A stretch of 64,000 nucleotides of DNA from Methylobacterium hispanicum (lineage in GTDB: Bacteria > Pseudomonadota > Alphaproteobacteria > Rhizobiales > Beijerinckiaceae): positions 186,001-250,000 of the forward strand of contig NZ_BPQO01000005.1 of NCBI RefSeq assembly GCF_022179285.1, written 5' to 3'. Below the pieces are notes generated by a model. The model was not told the origin of the DNA. It did no database searches and saw only the letters and a program-made list of their open reading frames with translations. The position numbers were made by a program, and so were the translations under genes. Position 1 is the first letter of the stretch. Each line of letters starts with the position of its first letter. Below are positions 15,750-24,561 of the stretch, in pieces.

Positions 15750-17258
15750 ATGATGGGATCGGGCAGGCTCCTGGCCGCTCTCGGCCTCTGCGCCGCGGGC
15801 ATCGCCGGATACGCGACGGACGCGCGGGCGCAGACCGCGCCGACGGCGGGGGGTGGCGTCGGCATTCCGGCGACCGCCGTGGCGCCGCTGCTGCGGCGGC
15901 AGGCGGCGCGCCGGCCGCCGCCGCGCCCGGACGGCCAGGGCTTCGACGGCGCAGAGAGCGCGGCGGGCGCCGCCGACACCCTCGGCCAGACCGCGACGCC
16001 CCCGGCGCTCCCGCCCGGCACCTTCGACCTCGGCAACGGGCTCTCGTTCCTGGCGAACTACACCGGCCAGGGCGCGGCCAACCCGGTCGGCGGCATCCGG
16101 CAGGGCTCGGCTTACGCGGGCCAGCTCTTCCTCGGCATCGACGGCGACCTGCAGCGGCTCGCCGGCATCGCGGGCGGCTCGTTCCACGTCGCGGTCACGA
16201 ACCGCCACGGGCGCAGCCTCGCCAACGACGTCATCGGCAACAACACCAGCGTGCAGGAGATCTTCGGAGGCGGGCAGACCACGCGGCTGACCCTGCTCTC
16301 CTACCAGCAGAAGCTGTTCGACGACCGGCTCGACATCGAGTTCGGCCGGCTGGTGGCCAATATCAGCTTCCTGAACTCGCCGCTCTACTGCAACTTCCAG
16401 ACGAACTCGGCCTGCGGCAACCCGACCTTCGTGTTCAAGACCTCGAACTTCACGTTCTGGCCCGTGTCGAGCTGGGGCGCGCACGCCAAGGCGTGGCTCA
16501 CCGACAGGGTGTTCGTCCACGCGGGCGTCTACGAGGTGAACCCGCTCCACCAGCAGCCCGGCGACAACGGCCTCGACTTCTCGATCAAGGGCGCGACCGG
16601 CGCGATCGTGCCGTTCGAGCTCGGCTTCTCGACCACCTTCGCCAACGACGTTCTGCCCAGGAACTACGGCATCGGCGGCTGGTACGACGCCTCCGACTAC
16701 GCCGACCCGGTGCGGGACGTGACGGGCCGCGCCGCCGTTCTCACCGGCCTCCCCCCCGCGACCCGCTTCGGACGCTCGGGCGTCTACGCCCGCTTCGACC
16801 AGATGGTCTGGCGGCCCGACCCCTCCGGCATCCAGGGGCTGACGCTCTTCGGCGTGGCGATGGCCGGCACCTCGGGTCGTCTGATCGAGGACTACTTCCT
16901 GGAGATCGGCGCGGTCCAGACCGGCACCTTCGCGGGCCGGCCCTACGACACGGCGGGCTTCGTCATCAACACGCAGCGATTCAGCCCGCTGGCGCTCCAG
17001 ACCATCGCGCTGGCGCAGAACGCGATCGGCCGGAACCGCTCCCTGCCGGGGCAGCAGATCATGATGGAGCTGAACTACGGGATCCAGGTCACGCCCGCGA
17101 TCCGGCTGACGCCGAACCTGCAATACATCGTCAACCCGGACCAGACCCGCTTCCCCTACCGAAACCGCAACATCCCGGACGCCTTCGTGGTCGGCGCCAA
17201 GCTCTCGATCGACCTGTTCACGCTGGCGGGCCTGGCGCGGGGGCCGGGCAGCCGCTGA
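15750..17258 (+). CDS. outer-membrane carbohydrate porin, OprB-like
   Basis: This 502-residue protein has an N-terminal signal peptide (LLAALGLCAAGIAGYA, cleavage near ARAQT), a Pro/Arg-rich linker and then alternating beta-strand segments typical of a carbohydrate-selective OprB porin (DRLDIEFGRL, SVYxRFDQMVWRP-like repeats, MELNYGIQVTPAIRLTPNLQYIVNP at the C-terminus). The ATG at 15750 follows a purine stretch GGGGGGATGG; the next codon is also ATG. It sits directly after fruA and would admit fructose or related sugars through the outer membrane, completing the uptake route. Family call is good; sugar specificity is inferred from position. Confidence 0.85.
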   Translation: MMGSGRLLAALGLCAAGIAGYATDARAQTAPTAGGGVGIPATAVAPLLRRQAARRPPPRPDGQGFDGAESAAGAADTLGQTATPPALPPGTFDLGNGLSFLANYTGQGAANPVGGIRQGSAYAGQLFLGIDGDLQRLAGIAGGSFHVAVTNRHGRSLANDVIGNNTSVQEIFGGGQTTRLTLLSYQQKLFDDRLDIEFGRLVANISFLNSPLYCNFQTNSACGNPTFVFKTSNFTFWPVSSWGAHAKAWLTDRVFVHAGVYEVNPLHQQPGDNGLDFSIKGATGAIVPFELGFSTTFANDVLPRNYGIGGWYDASDYADPVRDVTGRAAVLTGLPPATRFGRSGVYARFDQMVWRPDPSGIQGLTLFGVAMAGTSGRLIEDYFLEIGAVQTGTFAGRPYDTAGFVINTQRFSPLALQTIALAQNAIGRNRSLPGQQIMMELNYGIQVTPAIRLTPNLQYIVNPDQTRFPYRNRNIPDAFVVGAKLSIDLFTLAGLARGPGSR

Positions 17259-17274
17259 GGACGCCGCAAGGACC

Positions 17275-18513
17275 TCACGCCGCCGCGATGCCCGCGATCG
17301 CCAGCGGCAGCGCGCTCGGCCCCCGCAGCGAGGCGCCCGGGCGGTAGGGCGGCGGGTCGGCGAGCAGGCGCGGCTCGCGCAGCCGGCGGCTCAAGGCCAC
17401 CAGGGCGATCTCCGCCTCGATCCGGGCGAGCGGGGCGCCGACGCAGTAGTGCAGCCCGCCGCCGAATCCGAGATGGCGGTTGTCCCGCCGGTCCGGATCG
17501 AAGCGCTCGGGATCCGCGAAGCGGGCCGGGTCGCGGTTGCCCGACGCGATCAGCAGGACGACCGGCGCCCCCTCGGGGATCGTCGTGCCGGCGAGCGGGA
17601 TGTCGGCGAGCGCGAGGCGCGTCCGGTACTGCACCGGCGGCTCGTAGCGCAGGAACTCCTCGATCAGCCGCGGGGCGATCTCCGGCTCGCGGCGCAGGCG
17701 CTCCAGGTGCTCGGGGAAGCGCAGCAGCGTCAGCACGCCGTTGGTGATCAGGTTCACGGTGGTCTCGTGGCCCGCCACCAGCAGCAGCACCGCCGTGGCG
17801 ATCAGGTCGTAGTCGTTCATCCGCTCGGCATCGTCGCCGGCCGCGAGGTCCGAGAGGATGTCGTCCGCGGGCTCGCGGCGCTTGGCCTTCACGAGATCCT
17901 GCAGGTAGTCGGCGATCTCCGCGAAGGTCTCCTCGTTCTTGATCTGGGTCTCCTCGTCGCCGCGCTGGTTCGGCTCGAGGGCGGTGGCGAGCTGCGTCGC
18001 CCAGCCGTGGAAACGCGGCTCGTCCTCCGGCGGCACGCCGAGCAGGTGGCAGATCACCGTGACGGGGAGCGGGTAGGAGAACGCGTCGACGAGGTCGATC
18101 CGCGCCTTGCCCGCGAGCTTGTCGATGAGGTCGTGGGTGAGCCGCTCGGTCTTCGCCCGCATGCCGCGCACCCGCTCGACGCTGAAGGCGCGCATCACCC
18201 GGCCGCGGAGCGCCTCGTGGTCCGGCGGATCGCGGAAGATGAAGGGGCGATGGCGCTTGCGGATCTCGGCGCGCACCGGCCGCACGAGGAGGTCGGTGAT
18301 CGGGTGCCCGGTCCAGCGGAAATGCTGCGGGTCGGGCAGGTCGTCGGAGCTGATGCGGGGATCGTGCAGCAGGCGGTCGATCTCGGCATGGGTGCCGACC
18401 ACGTAGGTGCCGTCCTCCTGCCGGCAGACCGGCTCGCGCCGCAGCTCGGCGAAGAGCCCGTAGGGGTCGGCGCGGTTGTCCGGGTCGAGGAACCGCTCGA
18501 ACAGGGTGCTCAC
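17275..18513 (-). CDS. cytochrome P450
   Basis: This 412-residue soluble bacterial P450 has the I-helix oxygen-activation motif AGHETT (247-252), the ExxR pair Glu286-Arg289 and the haem loop FGGGLHYCVGAP with proximal ligand Cys357. The GTG start at 18513 overlaps the stop of the upstream reductase by 4 bp (GTGA), and the reductase overlaps a ferredoxin in the same way. The three genes form a complete class I P450 system, NAD(P)H to FAD reductase to ferredoxin to P450. The substrate cannot be deduced; bacterial enzymes with this length and soluble character hydroxylate terpenoids, fatty acids or small aromatics. It converges on the porin gene with a 16-bp gap. Confidence 0.93.
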   Translation of the reverse strand: MSTLFERFLDPDNRADPYGLFAELRREPVCRQEDGTYVVGTHAEIDRLLHDPRISSDDLPDPQHFRWTGHPITDLLVRPVRAEIRKRHRPFIFRDPPDHEALRGRVMRAFSVERVRGMRAKTERLTHDLIDKLAGKARIDLVDAFSYPLPVTVICHLLGVPPEDEPRFHGWATQLATALEPNQRGDEETQIKNEETFAEIADYLQDLVKAKRREPADDILSDLAAGDDAERMNDYDLIATAVLLLVAGHETTVNLITNGVLTLLRFPEHLERLRREPEIAPRLIEEFLRYEPPVQYRTRLALADIPLAGTTIPEGAPVVLLIASGNRDPARFADPERFDPDRRDNRHLGFGGGLHYCVGAPLARIEAEIALVALSRRLREPRLLADPPPYRPGASLRGPSALPLAIAGIAAA

Positions 18514-19796
18514 CGGGCGGTCTCCTCCAGAACCTGGGTCTCGATCCGGCGGGGCGCGTCGAGCCCGCCCGGGAGCGGCGGGAACGGCGCCCCCTCCAGG
18601 ATCGCGCTCCGGTAGGCCGGGAGCCAGCGGGCGGAATCGACCGAGGCGACCGCGACGGTGCGGCCCGCCTTGCCGAAGACCGCCAGGAAGCGCCGCTCCG
18701 CCATCGCGCCCCGCACCACCGCGAAGGCGTCGGCGCCGGCCGTGAGCCCGAGGAGCTTGATGGTCAGGCCGAACTGCTGCGACCAGAAATCCGGCAGGTG
18801 GTCGTGCGGCACCATCCCGGCGGGGTCCTGCGCCAGCATGTTGCGGGCGGCTATGCGCGCCTGCGCCACCGCGTTGCCCCAGTGCTCCACCGCCACCAGC
18901 GCGTCGCCGTCGTGGGGGTTGGGCCAGTGCGCCACGTCGCCGGCCGCGAAGATCCCGTCGGCCGCCGTGCCGTCGGCCCGCAAGGCCCGGCAGAACCGGT
19001 CGCAGCGCAGGCCGTTGCGGTCCGCCGCGAGGCCGGCCCCGTCGAGCCACTCGACGTTGCGCGCGGCGCCGATCGCCACCACGAGGCAGTCGGTCTCGAT
19101 CCGGCCGCCGTCCTCCAACACCAATCCGGCGAGGCGTCCGCGCCCGTCCGCCTCCATCCGGGCGATCGCGGCGCCCAGCCGCAGGTCCACGCCGGCATCC
19201 CGCGCCACCTCGGCCATGAAGGCGCCGAGCGGCGCGCCGATCGCGCGCGCGAGCGGCACGGCATCGCGCACCAGCACCGTGACCGGGATGTCCAATTCCC
19301 GGCAGACCGAGGCGACCTCGAAGCTGATGAAGCCGCCGCCGACGAGGACGACGCGGGCCGGGCGCTCCCGCAGGCGCTGTCTGAGCCGCTCGGCATCCGC
19401 GCGGGTGCGCAGCGTCGCGACGCCGGCGAGCGCCGCCTCCGCCGGGTTCGGCCAGGGCCGCGCCCGCGTCCCGGTCGCCACGAGGCAGCGATCGTAGGCG
19501 AGGCGCTCGCCGTCCGCGAGGATGACGGCGCGCCCGTCCCGGTCGAGCCCGGCCGCCGCCGTGCCGGTCCGGACCGCGATGTCGAGGTCGGCCGGCTGCG
19601 GCAGGGTGGTGTCGGGGCCGAAATCCCCGCGCAGGACCTGCTTGGAGAGCGGGGGCCGGTCGTAGGGCCGGTGCGGCTCGTCGCCGACGAGCATGAGACC
19701 GCCGGAGAATCCGTGCGCCCGCAGGGCCTTGGCAGCGCTGAGACCGGCCAGCGAGGCCCCAACGATCACGATGCGGCCGGGATCGTGGGCGCTCAC
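18510..19796 (-). CDS. FAD-dependent ferredoxin reductase
   Basis: This 428-residue flavoprotein belongs to the putidaredoxin reductase/BphA4 type. It has the FAD Rossmann motif IVIVGASLAGLSAAKALR at the N-terminus, a second nucleotide (NADH) motif VVLVGGGFISFEVASV near residues 150-165, the FAD-closing segment GIFAAGDVAHW and a C-terminal reductase domain. The GTG start at 19796 overlaps the ferredoxin stop by 4 bp. It should pass electrons from NAD(P)H to the ferredoxin encoded just upstream and so to the P450 just downstream. Tight overlap of all three genes supports one transcript and near-equal translation. Confidence 0.92.
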   Translation of the reverse strand: MSAHDPGRIVIVGASLAGLSAAKALRAHGFSGGLMLVGDEPHRPYDRPPLSKQVLRGDFGPDTTLPQPADLDIAVRTGTAAAGLDRDGRAVILADGERLAYDRCLVATGTRARPWPNPAEAALAGVATLRTRADAERLRQRLRERPARVVLVGGGFISFEVASVCRELDIPVTVLVRDAVPLARAIGAPLGAFMAEVARDAGVDLRLGAAIARMEADGRGRLAGLVLEDGGRIETDCLVVAIGAARNVEWLDGAGLAADRNGLRCDRFCRALRADGTAADGIFAAGDVAHWPNPHDGDALVAVEHWGNAVAQARIAARNMLAQDPAGMVPHDHLPDFWSQQFGLTIKLLGLTAGADAFAVVRGAMAERRFLAVFGKAGRTVAVASVDSARWLPAYRSAILEGAPFPPLPGGLDAPRRIETQVLEETAR

Positions 19797-20035
19797 CGGG
19801 CCTCTCCCGCGGCCGCGGCCCGGTCGGCGGAATCGTCCGCGGGGTCGTCGGCGCAGGCGGTGATGGCCCGGACCGGGCAGGCCTGCGCGGCGCGCTCGAT
19901 CGCGGCCCGGTCGGCGTCGTCCGGCGCGGTGTCGTAGACCAGGGCCTCGCGGCCGTGCAGGACGAAGTGCCGCGGCGCCGCGTAGACGCACTGCGCGTAG
20001 CCCTGACACCGGTTGAGATCGACCACGACCCTCAC
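19793..20035 (-). CDS. small [3Fe-4S]-type ferredoxin
   Basis: This 80-residue ferredoxin has Cys10, Cys16 (RCQGYAQC, C-x5-C) and Cys53 followed by Pro (ACPVRAI), the three-cysteine pattern of [3Fe-4S] ferredoxins that serve P450s. The GTG at 20035 is chosen because ACGGGAGCG lies just upstream and the product then begins directly with MRVVVDLNRC; a longer in-frame version from 20077 is less likely. It is the first gene of the ferredoxin-reductase-P450 operon. The acidic C-terminal tail (DDPADDSAD) may help docking to its partners. Confidence 0.9.
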   Translation of the reverse strand: MRVVVDLNRCQGYAQCVYAAPRHFVLHGREALVYDTAPDDADRAAIERAAQACPVRAITACADDPADDSADRAAAAGEAR

Positions 20036-20128
20036 GCAACGCTCCCGTGCCCACGGGGCGATGCCGCGCTGCCCCACGGCCTAGATCGGCCGCCCGCGTC
20101 CGGTATCAAGCGGCGTCCGGGGCCGGGG

Positions 20129-20359
20129 TCAGTTCATCAGTTGTCGCAGCGCGTTCCGGTCTTGGTGTGCGAGCCGCTTGCCGACGGCCAGCAGCAGCAT
20201 CTCGGACAGGCGGTGCAGATCGGGATCGTTCAGTTCCAGCACGGCCTCGTGGGCCGCGATGCAGCGGTCGGCCGCGAGGGCGAGCGGTCCCTCGTCCTGC
20301 GCGCTGGATCCGCAGGACCGGCGATCCGGCGATCGGCGGCCGTCCCTGGGTTTGGGCAT
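20129..20359 (-). CDS. small hypothetical protein
   Basis: From the ATG at 20359 this is 76 residues: a basic Arg/Ser-rich N-terminus followed by a helical, acidic-amphipathic C-terminal half (CIAAHEAVLELNDPDL, then HRLSEMLLLAVGKRLAHQD). The codon pattern and helix-like periodicity of the second half look coding, but no family is recognised. It lies upstream of the P450 operon on the same strand, separated by about 90 bp. A longer form starting at 20467 is possible. Function unknown. Confidence 0.4.
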   Translation of the reverse strand: MPKPRDGRRSPDRRSCGSSAQDEGPLALAADRCIAAHEAVLELNDPDLHRLSEMLLLAVGKRLAHQDRNALRQLMN

Positions 20360-20609
20360 GATCGGTGGGTCCCTCCGCCGGACCGCCTCGACATCCGACA
20401 GGTCTCTCGTGTCTGCCGAGAGCCCTGGATATACCAGTTCAGCGAAGGTCTGTAAGCGGTCGGCCACATCGGCCCAATTTCGCCACCGAACCTGAAGACT
20501 GACTTAGATCAGATCAGGGCGCCCTGTCGAGGGCGACGCCGCCGGGATCGTGCGGAGATGGCCGGCGCCGTCGCCCGAGCGGGGGGGGAGGCGTCCCCCC
20601 GCGGGCGGC

Positions 20610-20840
20610 TCAGAAGCAGCGGCGGCTCCGCACCACCGTCACGCGACCGTAGGGCCCGCGCCGCTTGGTGACCACCGTGCGGCAGCGCGGGCCGCGGATG
20701 ACGGTCCGGCGCACCACGCGGACCTGCTCGACGCCGTGGCCCGGCGCGACGACCGGGCCCGGGCCCAGCGGAAGGGCGGAGGCCGGGGCGGTGAGTCCGG
20801 CCAGGGTGAGGGCGGCAAGTCCGACGAAGATCGCTTTCAA
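20610..20840 (-). CDS. small secreted basic protein
   Basis: This 76-residue product starts at a TTG (20840) that has AGGAGCTCGATCC directly upstream, a good ribosome site; the longer open frame lacks one. It has a signal peptide (MKAIFVGLAALTLAGLTAPASA) and a mature region rich in Arg, Val and Thr with only two or three cysteines (GPRCRTVVTKRRG and the terminal SRRCF), which may form a disulfide. It lies divergent from guaA. A perfect 8-bp inverted repeat (20914-20936) occupies its probable promoter. No family was recognised; short Arg-rich exported proteins of this type are common in Rhizobiales. Confidence 0.6.
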   Translation of the reverse strand: MKAIFVGLAALTLAGLTAPASALPLGPGPVVAPGHGVEQVRVVRRTVIRGPRCRTVVTKRRGPYGRVTVVRSRRCF

Positions 20841-20913
20841 GGATCGAGCTCCTGCTTCGGTTGCGGGGGCGGCGGTGTGGCCCGCAAATCCTGAACGAGC
20901 CCTTAATCCGGGG

Positions 20914-20936
20914 TTGAGGTTGCGCCCGAACCTCAA
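20914..20936. promoter_or_regulatory. 8-bp inverted repeat upstream of the small secreted protein
   Basis: TTGAGGTT (20914-20921) and AACCTCAA (20929-20936) are perfect inverted arms with a 7-nt spacer, and GGGTTGA words repeat on either side (GGGGTTGAG and GGGGGTTGA). The site is 74 bp before the TTG start and about 100 bp before guaA, so it could be an operator for either gene. The binding protein is unknown. Confidence 0.4.
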
Positions 20937-21039
20937 TTGGGGGTTGAAGCAACGGAGCCCTGCGGGGGCGCGCGTTGCGCGCGTCCCGGCGCTCGTCTAA
21001 TCGCGGGTCCATGGCGATTTCCCTGATGACTGACCCGGC

Positions 21040-22596
21040 ATGACGACCGACCACGACAAGATCCTCATCGTCGACTTCGGCAGCCAGGTGACGCAGCTCA
21101 TCGCGCGCCGCGTGCGCGAGGAGGGCGTCTACTGCGAGATCGTGCCCTTCACGAAGGCCGCGGAGGCCTTCGCGGAGACGCGGCCGAAGGGCGTGATCCT
21201 CTCGGGCGGCCCGGAATCGGTGACGACCGAGGCCTCGCCCCGCACCCCGCAGGTGGTGTTCGATTCGGGCGTGCCGGTCTTCGGCATCTGCTACGGCCAG
21301 CAGACCATGGCGGCCCAGCTCGGCGGCGAGGTCGAGGGCGGCCACCACGCCGAGTTCGGCCGGGCCGAGATCGAGATCCTCTCGGATTGCGCACTGTTCC
21401 GGGGCGTCTGGCACGTCGGCGAGCACTATCCCGTCTGGATGAGCCACGGCGACCGCGTCACCAAGCTGCCGGACGGCTTCACCACGGTGGCGATCTCGAA
21501 GAACGCCCCCTTCGCGGCGGTGGCAGACGAAGCGCGCAAGTTCTACGCGGTGCAGTTCCATCCGGAGGTGGCGCACACGCCGCACGGCGCGCTGCTGATC
21601 CGCAACTTCGTGCGCGACATCGCGGGCTGCTCCGGCGACTGGACCATGGGTGCCTACCGCGAGGAGGCGATCGCCAAGATCCGCGAGCAGGTCGGGTCCG
21701 AGCGGGTAATCTGCGGGCTCTCCGGCGGCGTCGATTCGGCGGTGGCGGCCGTGCTGATCCACGAGGCGATCGGCAGCCAGCTCACCTGCGTCTTCGTCGA
21801 TCACGGCCTGTTGCGCCAGGGCGAGGCCGAGGAGGTCGTGCGGCTGTTTCGCGACCACTACAACATTCCGCTCGTCCACGTCGAAGCGCAGGAGATGTTC
21901 CTCTCGGCGCTCGAGGGCGTCAGCGACCCGGAGGTGAAGCGCAAGACGATCGGGCGGCTGTTCATCGACGTGTTCGAGGCCGAATCGAAGAAGATCGGCG
22001 GCGCGGCTTTCCTGGCGCAGGGCACCCTCTACCCGGACGTCATCGAGAGCGTCTCGTTCACGGGGGGGCCGTCCGTGACGATCAAGAGCCACCACAACGT
22101 GGGGGGGCTCCCCGAGCGCATGAACATGAAGCTCGTGGAGCCCTTGCGCGAGCTGTTCAAGGACGAGGTGCGGGTGCTCGGGCGCGAGCTGGGGCTCCCG
22201 GAGGGCTTCGTCGGCCGCCACCCCTTCCCGGGCCCGGGCCTCGCCATCCGCTGCCCCGGCACGATCACGTCCGAGAAGCTCGACGCGCTGCGCAAGGCCG
22301 ACGCGATCTACCTCGATGAGATCCGCAGAGCCGGGCTCTACGACACGATCTGGCAGGCCTTCGCGGTGATCCTGCCGGTCAAGACCGTCGGCGTGATGGG
22401 CGACGGGCGCACCTACGACCATGTCTGCGCGCTGCGCGCCGTCACCTCGGTCGACGGCATGACGGCCGACTTCTACCCCTTCGACATGGCCTTCCTGAGC
22501 CGGGTCGCGACCCGGATCATCAACGAGGTCAAGGGCATCAACCGGGTGACCTACGACATCACCTCGAAGCCCCCCGGCACGATCGAGTGGGAGTAG
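21040..22596 (+). CDS. guaA: GMP synthase (glutamine-hydrolysing)
   Basis: This 518-residue enzyme aminates XMP to GMP with glutamine and ATP in the cytosol. The N-terminal class I glutamine amidotransferase has nucleophile Cys84 ([10 protein letters not shown]) and His174/Glu176 ([10 protein letters not shown]). The ATP pyrophosphatase domain has the PP-loop LSGGVDS (227-233), and the C-terminal dimerisation domain ends with the conserved [10 protein letters not shown]. Length is normal for the family. It stands alone on the + strand, and repeat copy R3 separates it from a convergent methyltransferase gene. guaB, the preceding pathway step, lies about 3.7 kb away. Confidence 0.98.
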   Translation: MTTDHDKILIVDFGSQVTQLIARRVREEGVYCEIVPFTKAAEAFAETRPKGVILSGGPESVTTEASPRTPQVVFDSGVPVFGICYGQQTMAAQLGGEVEGGHHAEFGRAEIEILSDCALFRGVWHVGEHYPVWMSHGDRVTKLPDGFTTVAISKNAPFAAVADEARKFYAVQFHPEVAHTPHGALLIRNFVRDIAGCSGDWTMGAYREEAIAKIREQVGSERVICGLSGGVDSAVAAVLIHEAIGSQLTCVFVDHGLLRQGEAEEVVRLFRDHYNIPLVHVEAQEMFLSALEGVSDPEVKRKTIGRLFIDVFEAESKKIGGAAFLAQGTLYPDVIESVSFTGGPSVTIKSHHNVGGLPERMNMKLVEPLRELFKDEVRVLGRELGLPEGFVGRHPFPGPGLAIRCPGTITSEKLDALRKADAIYLDEIRRAGLYDTIWQAFAVILPVKTVGVMGDGRTYDHVCALRAVTSVDGMTADFYPFDMAFLSRVATRIINEVKGINRVTYDITSKPPGTIEWE

Positions 22597-22672
22597 CGGG
22601 CCCGCGCGCGGGGCATCATACGGGATCCGGTTGAAGCGCTCGGTTCTGCGGGATCCTCTCAGGCTGAAGCTC

Positions 22673-22903
22673 GGGTCCCCTCTCCTATAGGGAGAGGGAC
22701 AGGGTGAGGGGTATGACGTTCCCGAAAGAGGCGAGGGCCTGAACGCGCGTCGACCGCGTGCGCCGTCCTGAAATGTCATACCCCTCACCCCAACCCTCTC
22801 CCTATGGGAGAGGGGGCGCGGCGCGGTTCCAGTGGCGATCGAGGAGACGACCCGCGCCATATGCGATCGCCCTGCCTGTAGGGAGAGAGGGCGCGGCGCG
22901 GTT
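22673..22903. repeat. full copy (R3) of dispersed composite inverted repeat
   Basis: Arms GGGTGAGGGGTATGA (22702-22716) and TCATACCCCTCACCC (22776-22790) are separated by exactly 59 bp. Outer hairpins are CCTCTCC-TATA-GGGAGAGG (22679-22697) and CCTCTCCC-TAT-GGGAGAGG (22795-22813). The right flank carries the GGCGCGGCGCGGTTC and CCATATGCGATCGCCCTGC modules, shared in inverted orientation with copy R4. It lies between the convergent guaA and RNA methyltransferase genes and accounts for most of that 344-bp gap. Confidence 0.88.
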
Positions 22904-22940
22904 CGCCCGACACCTCCGAACCATTCGACCGGAAACCGTA

Positions 22941-24266
22941 TCAGCCCCGCCGCTCCAGGCTCGCCACGTAGAACCCGTCCGTGCCGGTGCGGGCGGGGCT
23001 CATCTGCAGCCCGTGGCGGGTGAAGCGCACGGCGTCGGCGAGCGCCGGCAGCACCCGCGCGACGACGTCGCGCGCCGGCACCACGGCGAAGCCCTCCGCC
23101 CGTCCCAGGAAGGCGTCGAGCGCGCCGTCGTTCTCCTGCGGCAGCAGCGAGCAGGTGATGTAGCTGATCCGCCCGCCCGGCCGCACGAGGCGGCCCGCCC
23201 GGTCGAGCACCGCGGCCTGCTCGGCGAGGCGGGTCGAGAGGCTGCCGGGGCGCAGGCGCCACTTGGCGTCGGGGTTGCGCCGCCACGTGCCCGCGCCCGT
23301 GCAGGGCGCATCGACCACGACCCGGTCCACCGTGCCGTCGAGATCCGCCAGCACGTCCGTGCGCGCCCGGCCGCCCCGGGGCGTGCGCACCTCGGCCTCC
23401 GCGCCCGAGCGGCGCAGGCGCTCGTGGATGGGCGCGAGGCGGCGCGGATCGTCGTCGCTGGCGATGAGCCGGGCGCCGTTGCGGGTCTGGCTCGCCAGCG
23501 CCAGCGTCTTGCCGCCGCCGCCCGCGCAGAGATCGACCACCATCTCGCCGGCCCACGCCTCGCTCAGCAATGCGGCGAGTTGCGAGCCCTCGTCCTGGAT
23601 CTCGTACCAGCCCTCAAGGAATTCCGGCTCGACATGGAGCGCCGGCCCGCGCCCGTCGGCGCCGATCGGGATGCGCAGGCCCTGCGGCGCGAAGGGCGTC
23701 GGCTCCGCGTTCAGGTGCGCCAGGGCGGGAAGCGCCGCGTCCCGGTCCTGCCGGAGCGCGTTCAGGCGGATGTCGAGCGGGGCCCGTCGGGCCAGCGCCT
23801 TCAGCTCGGGCAGCAGATCGTCGCCAAGCAGGCCCGCGAGGTCCGGCAGCACCCACTCGGGCACGTCGCCCGCGACGTGCGGCGGCGCCTCCGCGAGGTT
23901 GCCCTGATCGAGCCGCGCGCGCTCCCCGTCGCTCAAGGGCTCGGGCGCGAAGCGCTCGCCGGTGAAGAGCTGGGCGATCGAGGGTGCGGCCAGCCCCTGT
24001 TGCAGGCGCAGCGAGCCGAGCAGCACGGCGCGCGGCGCCTCGTCCTGCATGATCCAGGCGGCGGAGGCGCGGCGGCGCAGCGCGTCGTAGACGAGGCTCG
24101 CGATCGCGGCGCGGTCGCCCGAGCCCGCGAAGCGGTGGGCGAGGCCCCAGTCCTTGAGAGCGTCGGCGGCCGGGCGTCGGCGCGCGGCGATGTCGGCGAG
24201 CACCTCGATGGCGGCGGAGCAGCGGGCGGAGGGTGTCAGGTCGGTCTCCTGTAATCTTCTGTTCAC
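22941..24266 (-). CDS. RsmB/NOP2-family RNA (cytosine-5) methyltransferase
   Basis: This roughly 441-residue enzyme should methylate cytosine C5 in rRNA using SAM. An N-terminal NusB-like helical domain is followed by the methyltransferase core with SAM loop VVDLCAGGGGKTLALAS. Motif IV is DAPCTGAGTWRRNPDAKWR and motif VI is SYITCSLLPQEN, giving the two catalytic cysteines typical of the family. The start is uncertain: the GTG at 24266 is used, while a CTG a few codons later has the better AGGAG site (ACAGGAGACCGACCTG). It converges on guaA and diverges from a small lipoprotein gene. The exact target base is not predictable. Confidence 0.88.
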   Translation of the reverse strand: MNRRLQETDLTPSARCSAAIEVLADIAARRRPAADALKDWGLAHRFAGSGDRAAIASLVYDALRRRASAAWIMQDEAPRAVLLGSLRLQQGLAAPSIAQLFTGERFAPEPLSDGERARLDQGNLAEAPPHVAGDVPEWVLPDLAGLLGDDLLPELKALARRAPLDIRLNALRQDRDAALPALAHLNAEPTPFAPQGLRIPIGADGRGPALHVEPEFLEGWYEIQDEGSQLAALLSEAWAGEMVVDLCAGGGGKTLALASQTRNGARLIASDDDPRRLAPIHERLRRSGAEAEVRTPRGGRARTDVLADLDGTVDRVVVDAPCTGAGTWRRNPDAKWRLRPGSLSTRLAEQAAVLDRAGRLVRPGGRISYITCSLLPQENDGALDAFLGRAEGFAVVPARDVVARVLPALADAVRFTRHGLQMSPARTGTDGFYVASLERRG

Positions 24267-24377
24267 GCTGCCGTGAAACGGCCACGCTTCCTGCGCCGCA
24301 GGGCCACGATACGGCCGAGCTTCGGGCCCGATCCGGGCCGACAACGCCTCTCGCTTCAACGAAGGCCGGAGAGCCCG

Positions 24378-24548
24378 ATGTCCCCCCTCCCCCGTCTCAC
24401 TCTGGCGGCGCTCGCCGCCGCCGCGCTCGCGGCCTGCTCGCAGGCCCCGGCGGCACCGGGTCCGGAACTCAGCCCGCCGCCGCCGCGCGTCGATGCCAAG
24501 ACGCAGCTCGAGTACGGCGGCCCGCCGCCCCGCGGCCCGCGCTACTGA
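24378..24548 (+). CDS. small lipoprotein
   Basis: This 56-residue protein starts at the ATG at 24378 behind GGAGAG. It has a lipoprotein signal peptide (LPRLTLAALAAAALAACS) whose lipobox LAAC puts the lipidated cysteine near residue 20. The short Pro-rich mature part ends PPPRGPRY. It is too small for a domain and probably sits on the inner leaflet of the outer membrane or on the inner membrane. It is divergent from the RsmB-like gene and convergent with the ketopantoate reductase gene. Function unknown. Confidence 0.65.
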   Translation: MSPLPRLTLAALAAAALAACSQAPAAPGPELSPPPPRVDAKTQLEYGGPPPRGPRY

Positions 24549-24561
24549 GCCTCGCCCGGCG

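Noticed and set aside
20509..23556. A 1,000-codon minus-strand frame over guaA
   Set aside because: Antisense to an unmistakable GMP synthase, composition Arg/Gly/His-rich with no domains; a GC artefact.
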